A stretch of DNA of 64,000 nucleotides from Streptomyces sp. TSRI0281 (GTDB lineage: Bacteria; Actinomycetota; Actinomycetes; Streptomycetales; Streptomycetaceae). The stretch is taken from assembly GCF_001905125.1 (NCBI RefSeq), contig NZ_LWLE01000033.1:369234-433233 (forward strand), given 5' to 3'. The notes under the pieces are model-generated. The model had not been told where the DNA came from. It made no database searches and saw only the letters and a program-made list of their open reading frames with translations. A program made the translations under genes and the position numbers. Position 1 is the stretch's first letter. Each line of letters opens with the position of its first letter. This document shows, one piece after another, positions 1-7,619 of this stretch.

Positions 1-285
1 CGGCCGCTGGATCAGCTTCGGGTGCCCGGCGAGCGCCGCGATCCACCGCTCCCGCGAACCGTCCTCCCGCGGCCACTCCTTGATCCCCAGTTCCTTGGCA
101 GCCGCCTCCTGGGTGCGCGTGATGTCCCAGGGCTCCAGCCCCAGCCGGTCCAGCACGGCCCGGATCTCCTCGGGCGAGGGGACGTCCTCCAGGTAGCGCC
201 GGACGGTGTAATCGGCCCCTTCCGCGTCGAGCAGGTCCACCGCACCGCGGCACTTGGAACAGGCGGGATTGATCCAGATCTCCAT
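1..285 (-). CDS. ArsC/Spx-like thioredoxin-fold protein, 3' end outside the window
   Basis: The reading frame is open from an ATG at 283-285 (minus) to the window edge, giving 95 residues starting MEIWINPACSKCRGAVDLL. The CxxC near the N-terminus (CSKC, residues 9-12) followed by a helix, and the later LGLEPWDITRTQE stretch, are typical of the ArsC family of glutaredoxin/thioredoxin-fold proteins. Family members reduce arsenate or are uncharacterised redox proteins. No arsenic genes are visible beside it, so arsenate reduction should not be assumed. The ribosome binding site is weak. The C-terminus is cut off by the window. Confidence 0.8.
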   Translation of the reverse strand, partial: MEIWINPACSKCRGAVDLLDAEGADYTVRRYLEDVPSPEEIRAVLDRLGLEPWDITRTQEAAAKELGIKEWPREDGSRERWIAALAGHPKLIQRP

Positions 286-404
286 GGGGCCCAGGTTACG
301 GGAGGGGTTGCCGAAATACCCTCTGGCCAGGGGCGATTGTCAGTGGGGGGCAGTAAAATGGGGGTAGTTCGTGAGGGATCCACGACCGTGCCAGGAGGTT
401 GCCG

Positions 405-710
405 ATGGCCGTTGCCGCAGTCACGACCAAGCCGCTCGACACTCAGCTCGCCATGCCCTTCCACCCGCCGCTGCCGAAGCCTCCGCAGAAGAAGAGGCTC
501 CCCGCGGGCCGCCCCCGCGAGTGGTACGTCTCCCACAACCGCCGGCTCAAGGCGATGCGCCTGACGATCGCCCTGCTCGACTCGGGCGTGTACCAGCCGG
601 CGAGCGCCAGCAACCACAAGATACGTACCACCGCCGAACACCTCGGCATCCACCCGCCGTCCGACACCACGTGCCGCATGGTCCGCACCCTGATCCGCTA
701 CGGCCGCTGA
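405..710 (+). CDS. Small basic conserved hypothetical protein
   Basis: This encodes 101 residues. ATG at 405 was chosen over the in-frame TTG at 399 because a consensus AGGAGG lies at 393-398, six bases upstream. The N-terminal third is rich in Pro, Lys and Arg (KPPQKKRLPAGRPREWY). The rest (HNRRLKAMRLTIALLDSGVYQPASASNHKIRT) looks like a compact helical domain. There is no signal peptide or membrane segment. I do not recognise a named family. It is transcribed alone and ends at a strong hairpin (722-749). Function unknown; the RBS and coding bias support it as a real gene. Confidence 0.7.
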   Translation: MAVAAVTTKPLDTQLAMPFHPPLPKPPQKKRLPAGRPREWYVSHNRRLKAMRLTIALLDSGVYQPASASNHKIRTTAEHLGIHPPSDTTCRMVRTLIRYGR

Positions 711-721
711 CCCACCTGGAC

Positions 722-749
722 CTGTGCCCCCGGGAGACCGGGGGCACAG
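722..749 (+). terminator. Hairpin terminator after the 405-710 gene
   Basis: Twelve-base arms (CTGTGCCCCCGG at 722-733 and its complement at 738-749) flank a four-base loop. There is no U-run, as is usual for Streptomyces terminators. Confidence 0.75.
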
Positions 750-832
750 CCATGCCCCGGTCGGCGTACCCGGCATGCGGCCCCGCCCCCGGCGGCCTTG
801 ACTGGGACCATCGCGAGTGCTGGGAGGCACAT

Positions 833-1318
833 ATGACCGGGCGAGGCGTACGAGGCGTACGGGCCGTGCTGCTGGCCGCGGCCGTGGCATCGGCCGCAGC
901 GGGCTGTTCGGACGACGGGAACAGCCCCTCCGGCGCGATCTCCAAGGCCGCGTCGGCAGCCTCCTCGGTGGCATCCAGGGGCTCCGACGTGGTCGCCTCC
1001 GCCACGGCCGCCGCCCAGGACAAGCTGAACGAATTCAAGGACGGCGTCAACGCCAAGGGCGACATCAAGCTCGGCACGGTGGGCAAGGACGGCGACGGCC
1101 GCTCCACGGCGAAGTTCACCGTGACCAACGGCACCGACTCGGCCAAGTCCTACGCCGTGCAGATCAACTTCCATGACAAGGGCGGCAACCTGCTCGACAC
1201 CACGGTCGTCACGGTCGACGACGCCCAGCCCGCCGCACCCAAGGACGCCACGGCCCGCAGCAACCGCAAGCTCGACGGAGACGTCACGGCAGACGTGGCC
1301 ACGGCCCTGCGCCACTGA
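833..1318 (+). CDS. Small secreted lipoprotein
   Basis: This encodes 161 residues. ATG at 833 is preceded by GGGAGG at 822-827. The N-terminus is a lipoprotein signal: an Arg-rich start, a hydrophobic Ala/Val core and a lipobox ending AAAGC, so the mature protein would be diacylated at that Cys and held on the outer face of the membrane. An Ala/Ser-rich helical stretch follows (SKAASAASSVASRGSDVVASATAA). The C-terminal domain contains FTVTNGTDSAKSYAVQINFHD, which resembles the FxxLYxx/DUF4352-like beta-sandwich found in actinobacterial lipoproteins. It is convergent with the minus-strand unit downstream. No substrate can be inferred. Confidence 0.75.
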   Translation: MTGRGVRGVRAVLLAAAVASAAAGCSDDGNSPSGAISKAASAASSVASRGSDVVASATAAAQDKLNEFKDGVNAKGDIKLGTVGKDGDGRSTAKFTVTNGTDSAKSYAVQINFHDKGGNLLDTTVVTVDDAQPAAPKDATARSNRKLDGDVTADVATALRH

Positions 1319-1342
1319 CCGCGCCGGCCGGCCACCGACGCC

Positions 1343-1383
1343 CGAGGGCCGCCACCCCGGAACAAACGGGGTGACGGCCCTCG
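1343..1383. terminator. Hairpin terminator, left copy
   Basis: Sixteen-base arms starting CGAGGGCCG at 1343 pair with GGGGTGACGGCCCTCG at 1368-1383 around a nine-base loop. It ends the lipoprotein gene. The right arm with its flank (1369-1386) is identical over 18 bases to 3023-3040 in the glnA terminator. Confidence 0.8.
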
Positions 1384-1427
1384 CTCTACGGGTGTGGGAT
1401 TCCTTCGCGCCCAGGCAGCTGGCAGTC

Positions 1428-1655
1428 TCACGGCGCCGTCGGCTCACCGGGCGGCTGCTCGTCCCGAGCTTCCGCTCTCCCAACCTTATGCAGCGAAGCG
1501 GCGAGGATCCGGCAGACTGCGACTCGTTGGCCCTGGTCGCACCCATCAAGAAGGCGCTCCAAGTGGCGCAATACTGCCACGTCCCGCCCGCATCGCACGA
1601 TGAAACCCAGGACGGCGCACGCCGACACTCCGAGCATCATTACGGGCAGGGTCAT
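1428..1655 (-). CDS. Small membrane-anchored protein, translationally coupled
   Basis: This encodes 75 residues starting MTLPVMMLGVSACAVLGFIV. One N-terminal hydrophobic segment (about residues 3-18) is followed by a charged helical region (RHLERLLDGCDQGQRVAVCRILAASL) and a Pro-rich tail. The ATG overlaps the TGA stop of the 299-residue upstream gene (TCAT at 1652-1655), so the two are probably translated together. The sequence looks like a one-TM protein with a short cytoplasmic helix. No family is recognised. The ATGA coupling is the main reason to call this a gene. Confidence 0.65.
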   Translation of the reverse strand: MTLPVMMLGVSACAVLGFIVRCGRDVAVLRHLERLLDGCDQGQRVAVCRILAASLHKVGRAEARDEQPPGEPTAP

Positions 1656-2551
1656 GAGCTGTATCCCTTTCTGATGTCCTCCGCGATCTCCGGCGCCTCG
1701 TCGCCGTACAGGCATGAACCGTGGCGATTCAAGATCACTGTGCGTTCGCCGAGATGAGCTGAGTGGCGAGAGAGCAACCTGATTGCCTTCTCCCGAGGCA
1801 AACCGTCAGCGAAGCCGTGAGCCAGGAGGTTTGCGCAGAGGGTTTCCACGGTGTCACCGCAGCACCACTCGATCACAAGATCGCCGGAGTGATGCGTGTA
1901 GCAGTTGGCGAACCCATGTGGCTCCGCCGTCCTGTTGACCACGCCGACGAAGCGCAGAATTCGACTCAACAGCACGTCGCGTACCCGTAGGTCACGAATC
2001 GCCCGTGAGCCCACCCATTCCTCAGCTTCCTGCCTTTCGCCGTGAGAGAGGTCATCGGGGACTCGCCTCCACAGAAGCACCTCCCCATCACGGGCGGACG
2101 GCAGACGCATGGGGCCGTGATCGGGTCGCACCAGGGTGACCTGCGCGGAGCTGAGAGCGTCGTGGAGCACCACTTGCCTGCTGCTCCCAAGGACACGCAG
2201 TCCAGGGATTCCGCGGATACCTCCGTAGTAGTGATCGAACCGCGGGAGCAGCTCACGCAGCACATCGTCGGCCATGTCGGAGTCAAGAGTCAGCTTCAGA
2301 CCTTGGTCTTCCGGCTGGGCCTCTCGAACTCCGAGAAGGGCGGCGTTGAGCTGACGGTCCTGGAAGCGGCTTGCCAGCACATGCGCAACATGTGCTTCCA
2401 GGCGGCGCTGATACGGGGCAGGGGCATCCGCGACCGAGGACCCGCAGTAGACATTGGCCTGCTGTGCCAGCCTGGAAGCAGTGGAGAGCGTCAGCGACGT
2501 CTGATCACGGATCTTCTTGGCCAGCCGGTTGGTGTTGCGTGACCTGGACAT
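1652..2551 (-). CDS. Hypothetical protein of a probable small genomic island
   Basis: This encodes 299 residues from ATG at 2549-2551, with AAGGGG a few bases upstream. The N-terminus (NTNRLAKKIRDQTSLTLSTA) resembles a short helical motif I associate with proteins of actinomycete plasmids and integrative elements. That is a recollection, not a search result. The remainder contains EVLLWRRVPDDLSHGERQEA and GDLVIEWCCGDTVETLCANL and matches no family I know. There is no signal peptide or membrane segment. Codon positions look visibly less GC-rich than in neighbouring genes, suggesting recent acquisition. It is the first gene of a pair with 1428-1655. Confidence 0.7.
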   Translation of the reverse strand: MSRSRNTNRLAKKIRDQTSLTLSTASRLAQQANVYCGSSVADAPAPYQRRLEAHVAHVLASRFQDRQLNAALLGVREAQPEDQGLKLTLDSDMADDVLRELLPRFDHYYGGIRGIPGLRVLGSSRQVVLHDALSSAQVTLVRPDHGPMRLPSARDGEVLLWRRVPDDLSHGERQEAEEWVGSRAIRDLRVRDVLLSRILRFVGVVNRTAEPHGFANCYTHHSGDLVIEWCCGDTVETLCANLLAHGFADGLPREKAIRLLSRHSAHLGERTVILNRHGSCLYGDEAPEIAEDIRKGYSS

Positions 2552-3000
2552 ACGTAGCCCCTTCCATGTGCCGCCCGGCGACGACAGGAGAGACGGATCG
2601 GATGTCCGGATGCGTGCTGACTGCCAGCTGCGGATGACTCTCAAGAGCCCACTGCTCGCTCCGGCGCCGGGACCGGATGTGGCGAGACACGCTGCCGCAG
2701 CAGCGCCGCACACACGGTAACCCAACATCTCGCGCTCCCGTCTCGTGGACGAACCGCAGGTGCGGCCGACAGCCGAGGAGAACGGCTCCCGCATGTGCGG
2801 GAGCACGCTTTGGGGGCCGGGTGGCCAAGATCCACACACCGTCCGCACGACGCCGGGTCAAGACCGGCGCGCCCCATCGCCAGCCAGCGAAGGAAGGCCA
2901 AATCAGCGCCCCGCAGCAGCAATCGCCGCAGGTCACTGATCGCGAGCGCTATTCGGAGACCAAGAAGCCCGCCGCCGCATACGGAGCCTGGACACAAAGC
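2552..3000. other. Intergenic stretch without a convincing gene
   Basis: About 450 bases between the island gene start and the glnA terminator. Several frames are open but none has a good start/RBS pair or a recognisable protein. It should contain the promoter of the minus-strand unit, though no clear -35/-10 pair is visible. It also contains a hairpin at 2785-2804 within a sequence that resembles a single CRISPR repeat. Confidence 0.5.
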
Positions 3001-3039
3001 AGCGAGGGCCGTCACCCCGACAGGGTGACGGCCCTCGCT
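3001..3039 (-). terminator. glnA terminator, right copy
   Basis: Perfect 17-base arms (3001-3017 and 3023-3039) with a five-base loop lie directly downstream of the glnA stop. The arms share the core GGGTGACGGCCCTCGCT with the hairpin at 1343-1383. Confidence 0.85.
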
Positions 3040-3062
3040 CCGTGCCCTCGCGGGCCCGCTCT

Positions 3063-4472
3063 TTAGAGGTCGAAGTACAGCTCGAACTCGTGCGGGTGCG
3101 GGCGCAGCTGGATCGGGGCGATCTCGTGCGTCCGCTTGTAGTCGATCCACGTCTCGATCAGGTCGGGCGTGAACACGCCGCCGGCCTGGAGGTACTCGTT
3201 GTCCGCCTCCAGCGCTTCGAGGACGGCCGGGAGCGAGGTCGGGACCTGCTGGACGTTGGCGTGCTCCTCGGGAGCCAGCTCGTAGAGGTCCTTGTCGATC
3301 GGCTCGGCCGGCTCGATCTTGTTCTTCACGCCGTCGAGGCCCGCCATCAGCAGTGCCGAGAAGGCGAGGTACGGGTTCGAGGACGGGTCCGGGGCGCGGA
3401 ACTCGACGCGCTTGGCCTTCGGGTTCGAGCCCGTGATCGGGATGCGCATCGCGGCGGAGCGGTTGCGCTGCGAGTAGACCATGTTGACCGGGGCCTCGAA
3501 GCCGGGGACCAGGCGGTGGTACGAGTTCACCGTCGGGTTGGTGAAGGCCAGCAGTGACGGGGCGTGCTTGAGGATGCCGCCGATGTAGTAGCGCGCCATG
3601 TCCGACAGGCCCGCGTAACCCTGCTCGTCGTAGAACAGCGGGTCGCCGCCGGCCCACAGGGACTGGTGGACGTGCATGCCCGAGCCGTTGTCGCCGAAGA
3701 TCGGCTTCGGCATGAAGGTCGCGGTCTTGCCGTTGCGCCAGGCGACGTTCTTCACGATGTACTTGAAGAGCATCAGGTCGTCGGCCGCGGCCAGCAGCGT
3801 GTTGAACTTGTAGTTGATCTCGGCCTGGCCGGCGGTGCCGACCTCGTGGTGCTGACGCTCGACCTGGAGGCCGTTCTTGTCCAGCTCCAGGGAGATCTCG
3901 GCACGCAGGTCGGCGAAGTGGTCGACCGGCGGGGTCGGGAAGTAGCCGCCCTTGTAGCGGACCTTGTAACCGCGGTTGTTCTCCGTCGCACCGGTGTTCC
4001 AGGCGCCTGCCTCGGAATCGATGTGGTAGAAGCTCTCGTTCGCCGACGTCTGGAAGCGGACGCTGTCGAAGACGTAGAACTCGGCCTCGGGGCCGAAGTA
4101 CGCGGTGTCGGCGATGCCGGTGGAGGAGAGGTACGCCTCGGCCTTCTTGGCCACGTTCCTCGGGTCACGGCTGTACTGCTCGCCGGTGATCGGGTCGTGG
4201 ATGAAGAAGTTGATGTTGACCGTCTTGTCGCGGCGGAACGGGTCCACCCGAGCCGTCGACAGGTCCGCGCGGAGGGCCATGTCGGACTCGTGGATGGCCT
4301 GGAAGCCGCGGATCGACGAACCGTCGAAGGCGAGTTCCTCGGCCGGGTCGAAGGACGCTGCCGGGATCGTGAAGTGCTGCATCACCCCGGGCAGGTCGCA
4401 GAAGCGGACGTCGATGAACTTGACGTCGTTGTCCGCGACGTACTTCTGCACTTCGTCGGCGTTCTGGAACAT
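3063..4472 (-). CDS. glnA: Glutamine synthetase type I-beta
   Basis: This encodes 469 residues, the usual length for actinobacterial GlnA. The enzyme condenses ammonia and glutamate to glutamine with ATP in the cytosol and is the main ammonium assimilation step. Visible motifs are DGSSIRGF (50-57), FGPEAEFYVF from 126, and NGSGMHVHQS (262-271). Tyr397 in KDLYELAPEE is the adenylylation site position used by GlnE in the GSI-beta subclass. ATG at 4472 has GGAGGAGT immediately upstream. Transcription is monocistronic. Two GlnR-type boxes upstream point to nitrogen control at the transcriptional level as well. Confidence 0.98.
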   Translation of the reverse strand: MFQNADEVQKYVADNDVKFIDVRFCDLPGVMQHFTIPAASFDPAEELAFDGSSIRGFQAIHESDMALRADLSTARVDPFRRDKTVNINFFIHDPITGEQYSRDPRNVAKKAEAYLSSTGIADTAYFGPEAEFYVFDSVRFQTSANESFYHIDSEAGAWNTGATENNRGYKVRYKGGYFPTPPVDHFADLRAEISLELDKNGLQVERQHHEVGTAGQAEINYKFNTLLAAADDLMLFKYIVKNVAWRNGKTATFMPKPIFGDNGSGMHVHQSLWAGGDPLFYDEQGYAGLSDMARYYIGGILKHAPSLLAFTNPTVNSYHRLVPGFEAPVNMVYSQRNRSAAMRIPITGSNPKAKRVEFRAPDPSSNPYLAFSALLMAGLDGVKNKIEPAEPIDKDLYELAPEEHANVQQVPTSLPAVLEALEADNEYLQAGGVFTPDLIETWIDYKRTHEIAPIQLRPHPHEFELYFDL

Positions 4473-4568
4473 CCAACTCCTCCTACTCCCGGCCCGGGCG
4501 GGACGGGGTTGCAGCTTCTTGTGCGCCAGTGCGGTGGCACACGCTGGACCCGACCATAGGCAGGCGGG

Positions 4569-4584
4569 ATTTCTCAAGCATGAC
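4569..4584 (-). promoter_or_regulatory. GlnR-type box 2 of glnA
   Basis: Read on the minus strand this is GTCAT-n6-GAAAT, close to the GlnR half-site pair gTnAc-n6-GaAAc. It lies about 100 bases upstream of the glnA ATG and is separated by six bases from the upstream box. Confidence 0.7.
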
Positions 4585-4590
4585 CCATTT

Positions 4591-4606
4591 GTTTCGCCCA
4601 AGTTAA
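4591..4606 (-). promoter_or_regulatory. GlnR-type box 1 of glnA
   Basis: On the minus strand this reads TTAAC-n6-GAAAC and matches the actinomycete GlnR consensus in nine of ten defined bases or better. With the adjacent box it forms the tandem arrangement known for Streptomyces glnA. Confidence 0.8.
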
Positions 4607-4692
4607 CCGGGGCGGGTGTGGGCAGCACCTCGGCGCCGTGTATCGGTGCCCCGCCCGGCCGGGGGCGGGAGGGGGCGCAGTACCGTGGTCGG

Positions 4693-5160
4693 GTGGACAA
4701 CAGGCAAGCAATCGGATCGTGGCTCTCCGGGCCGCGTGCGGCCTCCGAGGAGATGGGTGCCGACTTCGGCTACCGGGGCAAGAGGCTCGGTCTGCCCGAG
4801 GAGGGACCGGGGGCCGTGGCCCCGCTCGGCCGCCGCTTCGGCGCCCTCTTCATCGACTGGTCGCTCTGCATGCTGATCGCATACGGGCTGCTCGCTCGCG
4901 GTGACCAGCAGGCGGCGGGCAACTGGGCGCTCGGCGTCTTCCTCGTGCTGAGCGTGCTGACCGTCGGAACCATCGGTTCCACACCCGGTAAGCGCATCCT
5001 CGGGCTGCGGGTCGTCGCCGAGGGCGGTGGCCGGCTCGGCTCCGGGCGGGTGATCCTGCGGAGCGTCCTGCTCCTTCTGGTGATCCCCGCCCTGGTCTGG
5101 GACCGCGACGGGCGCGGACTGCACGACCGGCTGGCCCGCGCCGTTCAGGTCCGCAGCTGA
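4693..5160 (+). CDS. RDD-family membrane protein
   Basis: This encodes 155 residues from GTG at 4693, divergent from glnA. After a polar N-terminus (about 45 residues) comes PLGRRFGALFIDWSLCMLIAY, the conserved Arg/Asp opening of an RDD domain. Two further hydrophobic segments (ALGVFLVLSVLTVGT and ILRSVLLLLVIPALV) and the closing WDRDGRGLHDRLARA follow. RDD proteins are small polytopic membrane proteins whose roles are mostly unknown; some affect ion homeostasis. A GGAGGG tract lies about 17 bases upstream of the start. The stop codon sits inside the first copy of a 32-base tandem repeat. Confidence 0.9.
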   Translation: MDNRQAIGSWLSGPRAASEEMGADFGYRGKRLGLPEEGPGAVAPLGRRFGALFIDWSLCMLIAYGLLARGDQQAAGNWALGVFLVLSVLTVGTIGSTPGKRILGLRVVAEGGGRLGSGRVILRSVLLLLVIPALVWDRDGRGLHDRLARAVQVRS

Positions 5161-5246
5161 GCCACCACGCGCGTCAGCGGTTCCGCAGCTGAGCCACCAC
5201 GCACGCCGGCGGTTTCGCAACTGAGCCGACGCGCACGCCGGCGGTA
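5151..5246 (+). repeat. Three tandem 32-base units overlapping the RDD stop codon
   Basis: Units at 5151-5182, 5183-5214 and 5215-5246 each begin CCGCAGCTGAGCC or a one- to three-base variant. The first unit contains the last codons and TGA stop of the RDD gene. Divergence increases toward unit 3. Confidence 0.85.
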
Positions 5247-5252
5247 CGGAGA

Positions 5253-5309
5253 CGAGAAGGCGGCCCCGGAATCCGATCGAGCCGATCGGATTCCGGGGCC
5301 GCCTTCTCG
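5253..5309. terminator. Bidirectional 27-bp hairpin terminator
   Basis: Perfect 27-base arms (5253-5279 and 5283-5309) with a three-base loop lie between the convergent RDD gene and the DUF4191-type gene. They can serve both. Confidence 0.9.
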
Positions 5310-5321
5310 CGTGTGGTGCGG

Positions 5322-6029
5322 TCAGCGCATCTTTCCGCCGCGCGGCATCCGCATGCCCTTGGGCATCGGCCCCTTCGGCAGCGGCATGTTGCTCATCAGG
5401 TCGCCCATCGCCCGCAGCCGGTCGTTGGCCGCGGTCACCTGCGGGCCGGACAGGACTCGGGGCAGCTTCAGCATCTTGGTGCGGACCTTCTTCAGCGGCA
5501 CCTGGCCCTCGCCGTCACCGACGATGATGTCGTGCACCGGTACGTCGATCACGATGCGGGCCATCTTCTTCTTCTCGGCCGCCAGGAGTGACTTCACCCG
5601 GTTCGGGTTGCCCTCGGCCACCAGCACGATGCCGGCCTTGCCGACGGCGCGGTGCACCACGTCCTGGCTGCGGTTCATCGCGACCGCGGGCGTCGTGGTC
5701 CAGCCACGGCCCACCCGGTCCAGTACGGCCGCCGCCGCGCCGGGCTGCCCCTCCATCTGCCCGAAGGCCGCCCGCTCGGCACGCCGCCCGAAGACGATCG
5801 CCATGGCGAGGAGGGCCAGTACGAAGCCCAGGATGCCCAGATAGATCGGATGCCCGACCACGAAGCCGATGGCGAGGAGGACACCGAAGGTGACGATTCC
5901 CACACCAGCGACGACGAGACCGATCTTGGAGTCGGTCCGCCTGGTCATCTTGTAGGTCAGGGCGATCTGCTTGAGCCGCCCCGCGTTCTCGGCGCTGTCC
6001 GCGCCTTCAGTGTGTGCCTTCCTCGCCAT
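5322..6029 (-). CDS. DUF4191-type two-TM membrane protein
   Basis: This encodes 235 residues. Two adjacent hydrophobic segments (about residues 36-58 and 64-83, around VTFGVLLAIGFVVGHPIYLG) precede a soluble domain with AVLDRVGRGWTTTPAVAMNR and VHRAVGKAGIVLVAEGNPNR. The tail is rich in Pro, Lys, Met and Gly (PLPKGPMPKGMRMPRGGKMR). This architecture is the DUF4191 family, which is widespread in actinobacteria next to lipA. Function is unknown. The conserved location beside lipoate synthase is established by family knowledge, but no mechanism is known. Confidence 0.85.
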   Translation of the reverse strand: MARKAHTEGADSAENAGRLKQIALTYKMTRRTDSKIGLVVAGVGIVTFGVLLAIGFVVGHPIYLGILGFVLALLAMAIVFGRRAERAAFGQMEGQPGAAAAVLDRVGRGWTTTPAVAMNRSQDVVHRAVGKAGIVLVAEGNPNRVKSLLAAEKKKMARIVIDVPVHDIIVGDGEGQVPLKKVRTKMLKLPRVLSGPQVTAANDRLRAMGDLMSNMPLPKGPMPKGMRMPRGGKMR

Positions 6030-6048
6030 GCACAGAAGTTTACGTGGC

Positions 6049-6249
6049 CTAGGAACGCTGGTCGGCCACGGCCTCCAGTACGTGCAGGGCCTCGACCCGG
6101 TCCTTGGCCCGGCGGCGGTCCTCCAGGACCGCTGTCCAGGCGTTGTGGCGGGCCGTGCGCTGGCCGCTGCTCAGCAGCAGCGACTCGACGGCGCGAAGGG
6201 CATCGGTGACGGACGGGATGGCGTGGGCACGGACCGGCGCGGCCTGCAT
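6049..6249 (-). CDS. Small hypothetical helical protein
   Basis: This encodes 66 residues starting MQAAPVRAHAIPSVTDALRA, mostly amphipathic helix (RAKDRVEALHVLEAVADQRS). GAGGGGA precedes the ATG. It lies between the DUF4191-type gene and lipA on the same strand, a position where Streptomyces genomes carry a short conserved gene. No motif is recognised. Confidence 0.6.
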   Translation of the reverse strand: MQAAPVRAHAIPSVTDALRAVESLLLSSGQRTARHNAWTAVLEDRRRAKDRVEALHVLEAVADQRS

Positions 6250-6518
6250 CGTGGTGTTCCCCTCGGAGCGGATGCGCGGAATGGGGGTGGAGCGACGTGC
6301 GGCGAACAGTGACGGCGGCCGCCGCGGGAGCCGCGGCCGGTTCTACCTAGGGTCACTGCTCGGTGTTACCAGTGCGTGACCGGTCGGTCAAACACCAATG
6401 AAACCTTGATTCCGGCGCCGCGCACGTCGGCGCGGCCCATACGCGTCCCCGACCTGCGGGGAGCGTACGGACCGCGCCGAGCGCGCTATTACTGCTCAGT
6501 AGTGACTTGTGCGCGGAT

Positions 6519-7496
6519 TCACACGGCGGGTGCGGCCGCGGGGGCCTCGGTGGCGGCGCCACGCGCCTCCATCGCCTGCTGGAAAAGACGCCCGGCGCGG
6601 TACGAGGAACGCACCAGCGGCCCCGACATCACCCCGGAGTAGCCGATCGCGTCGGCCTCGTCCTTCAGCTCCACGAACTCGTGCGGCTTCACCCAGCGCT
6701 CGACCGGGTGGTGCCGTACGGACGGCCGCAGGTACTGCGTGATCGTGATGAGCTCGCAACCCGCGTCGTACAGGTCCTGGAGCGCCTGGCTGACTTCCTC
6801 ACGGGTCTCGCCCATGCCGAGGATCAGGTTGGACTTGGTCACCAGACCGGCCTCGCGGGCCCGCGTGATGACTTCCAGGGAACGCTCGTAACGGAAACCG
6901 GGGCGGATCCGCTTGAAGATCCGCGGCACCGTCTCCACGTTGTGGGCGAGCACCTCGGGGCGCGAGGAGAAGACCTCGGCGAGCTGCTCGGGCTCCGCGT
7001 TGAAGTCGGGGATCAGCAGCTCGACCTTGGTCGCGCCCGCCTCCCGCTCCGCCGTCAGCGCGTGGATCTGGCGCACGGTCTCGGCGTACAGCCAGGCGCC
7101 GCCGTCCTCCAGGTCGTCGCGGGCGACGCCGGTGATGGTGGCGTAGTTCAGGTCCATCGTGACGACCGACTCGCCGACGCGGCGGGGCTCGTCGCGGTCC
7201 AGCGCCTGCGGCTTGCCCGTGTCGATCTGGCAGAAGTCACAGCGCCGGGTGCACTGGTCGCCACCGATGAGGAAGGTGGCTTCGCGGTCCTCCCAGCATT
7301 CGAAGATGTTGGGACAGCCCGCCTCCTGGCAGACCGTGTGCAGCCCCTCGCTCTTCACGAGCTTCTGCAACTGGTTGTACTCGGGGCCCATCTTCGCCCG
7401 GGTTTTGATCCACTCGGGCTTGCGCTCGATGGGGGTCTGGCTGTTCCGGACCTCCAGGCGCAGCATCTTGCGCCCGTCGGGTGCGACAGCGGACAC
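6519..7496 (-). CDS. lipA: Lipoyl synthase
   Basis: This encodes 325 residues. The enzyme is a radical SAM protein that inserts two sulfurs into protein-bound octanoyl groups, finishing the lipoyl cofactor on E2 and GcvH proteins. The auxiliary cluster cysteines are C56, C61 and C67 (CQEAGCPNIFEC). The radical SAM cluster is C82, C86 and C89 (CTRRCDFC). The conserved C-terminal RSSYRAG serine motif is present. GTG at 7494-7496 was chosen because AGGGGAG lies seven bases upstream and the protein then begins MSAVAPDGRKMLRLEVRN, as in Streptomyces LipA. lipB lies directly upstream on the same strand. Confidence 0.97.
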   Translation of the reverse strand: MSAVAPDGRKMLRLEVRNSQTPIERKPEWIKTRAKMGPEYNQLQKLVKSEGLHTVCQEAGCPNIFECWEDREATFLIGGDQCTRRCDFCQIDTGKPQALDRDEPRRVGESVVTMDLNYATITGVARDDLEDGGAWLYAETVRQIHALTAEREAGATKVELLIPDFNAEPEQLAEVFSSRPEVLAHNVETVPRIFKRIRPGFRYERSLEVITRAREAGLVTKSNLILGMGETREEVSQALQDLYDAGCELITITQYLRPSVRHHPVERWVKPHEFVELKDEADAIGYSGVMSGPLVRSSYRAGRLFQQAMEARGAATEAPAAAPAV

Positions 7497-7619
7497 TCCG
7501 GCACTCCCCTTTGCTCTCGCTGCATTCGATTCTTCGGCGAACACCAGGGTACGCCCGTAGTTCAAACGGTCTTACGCCTGGCCAACCTGTGGCCGGCGGG
7601 GCCTATTCCCCCGAACGGC

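Noticed and set aside
22..564. Plus-strand open frames across the ArsC-like gene
   Set aside because: The minus strand encodes a clear CxxC ArsC-family N-terminus; the plus frames lack RBS and motifs and run into the 405-710 gene.
2641..3657. Minus-strand frame across the glnA end and the intergenic stretch
   Set aside because: The glnA part is a wrong frame, and the upstream portion shows no family resemblance or start signal.
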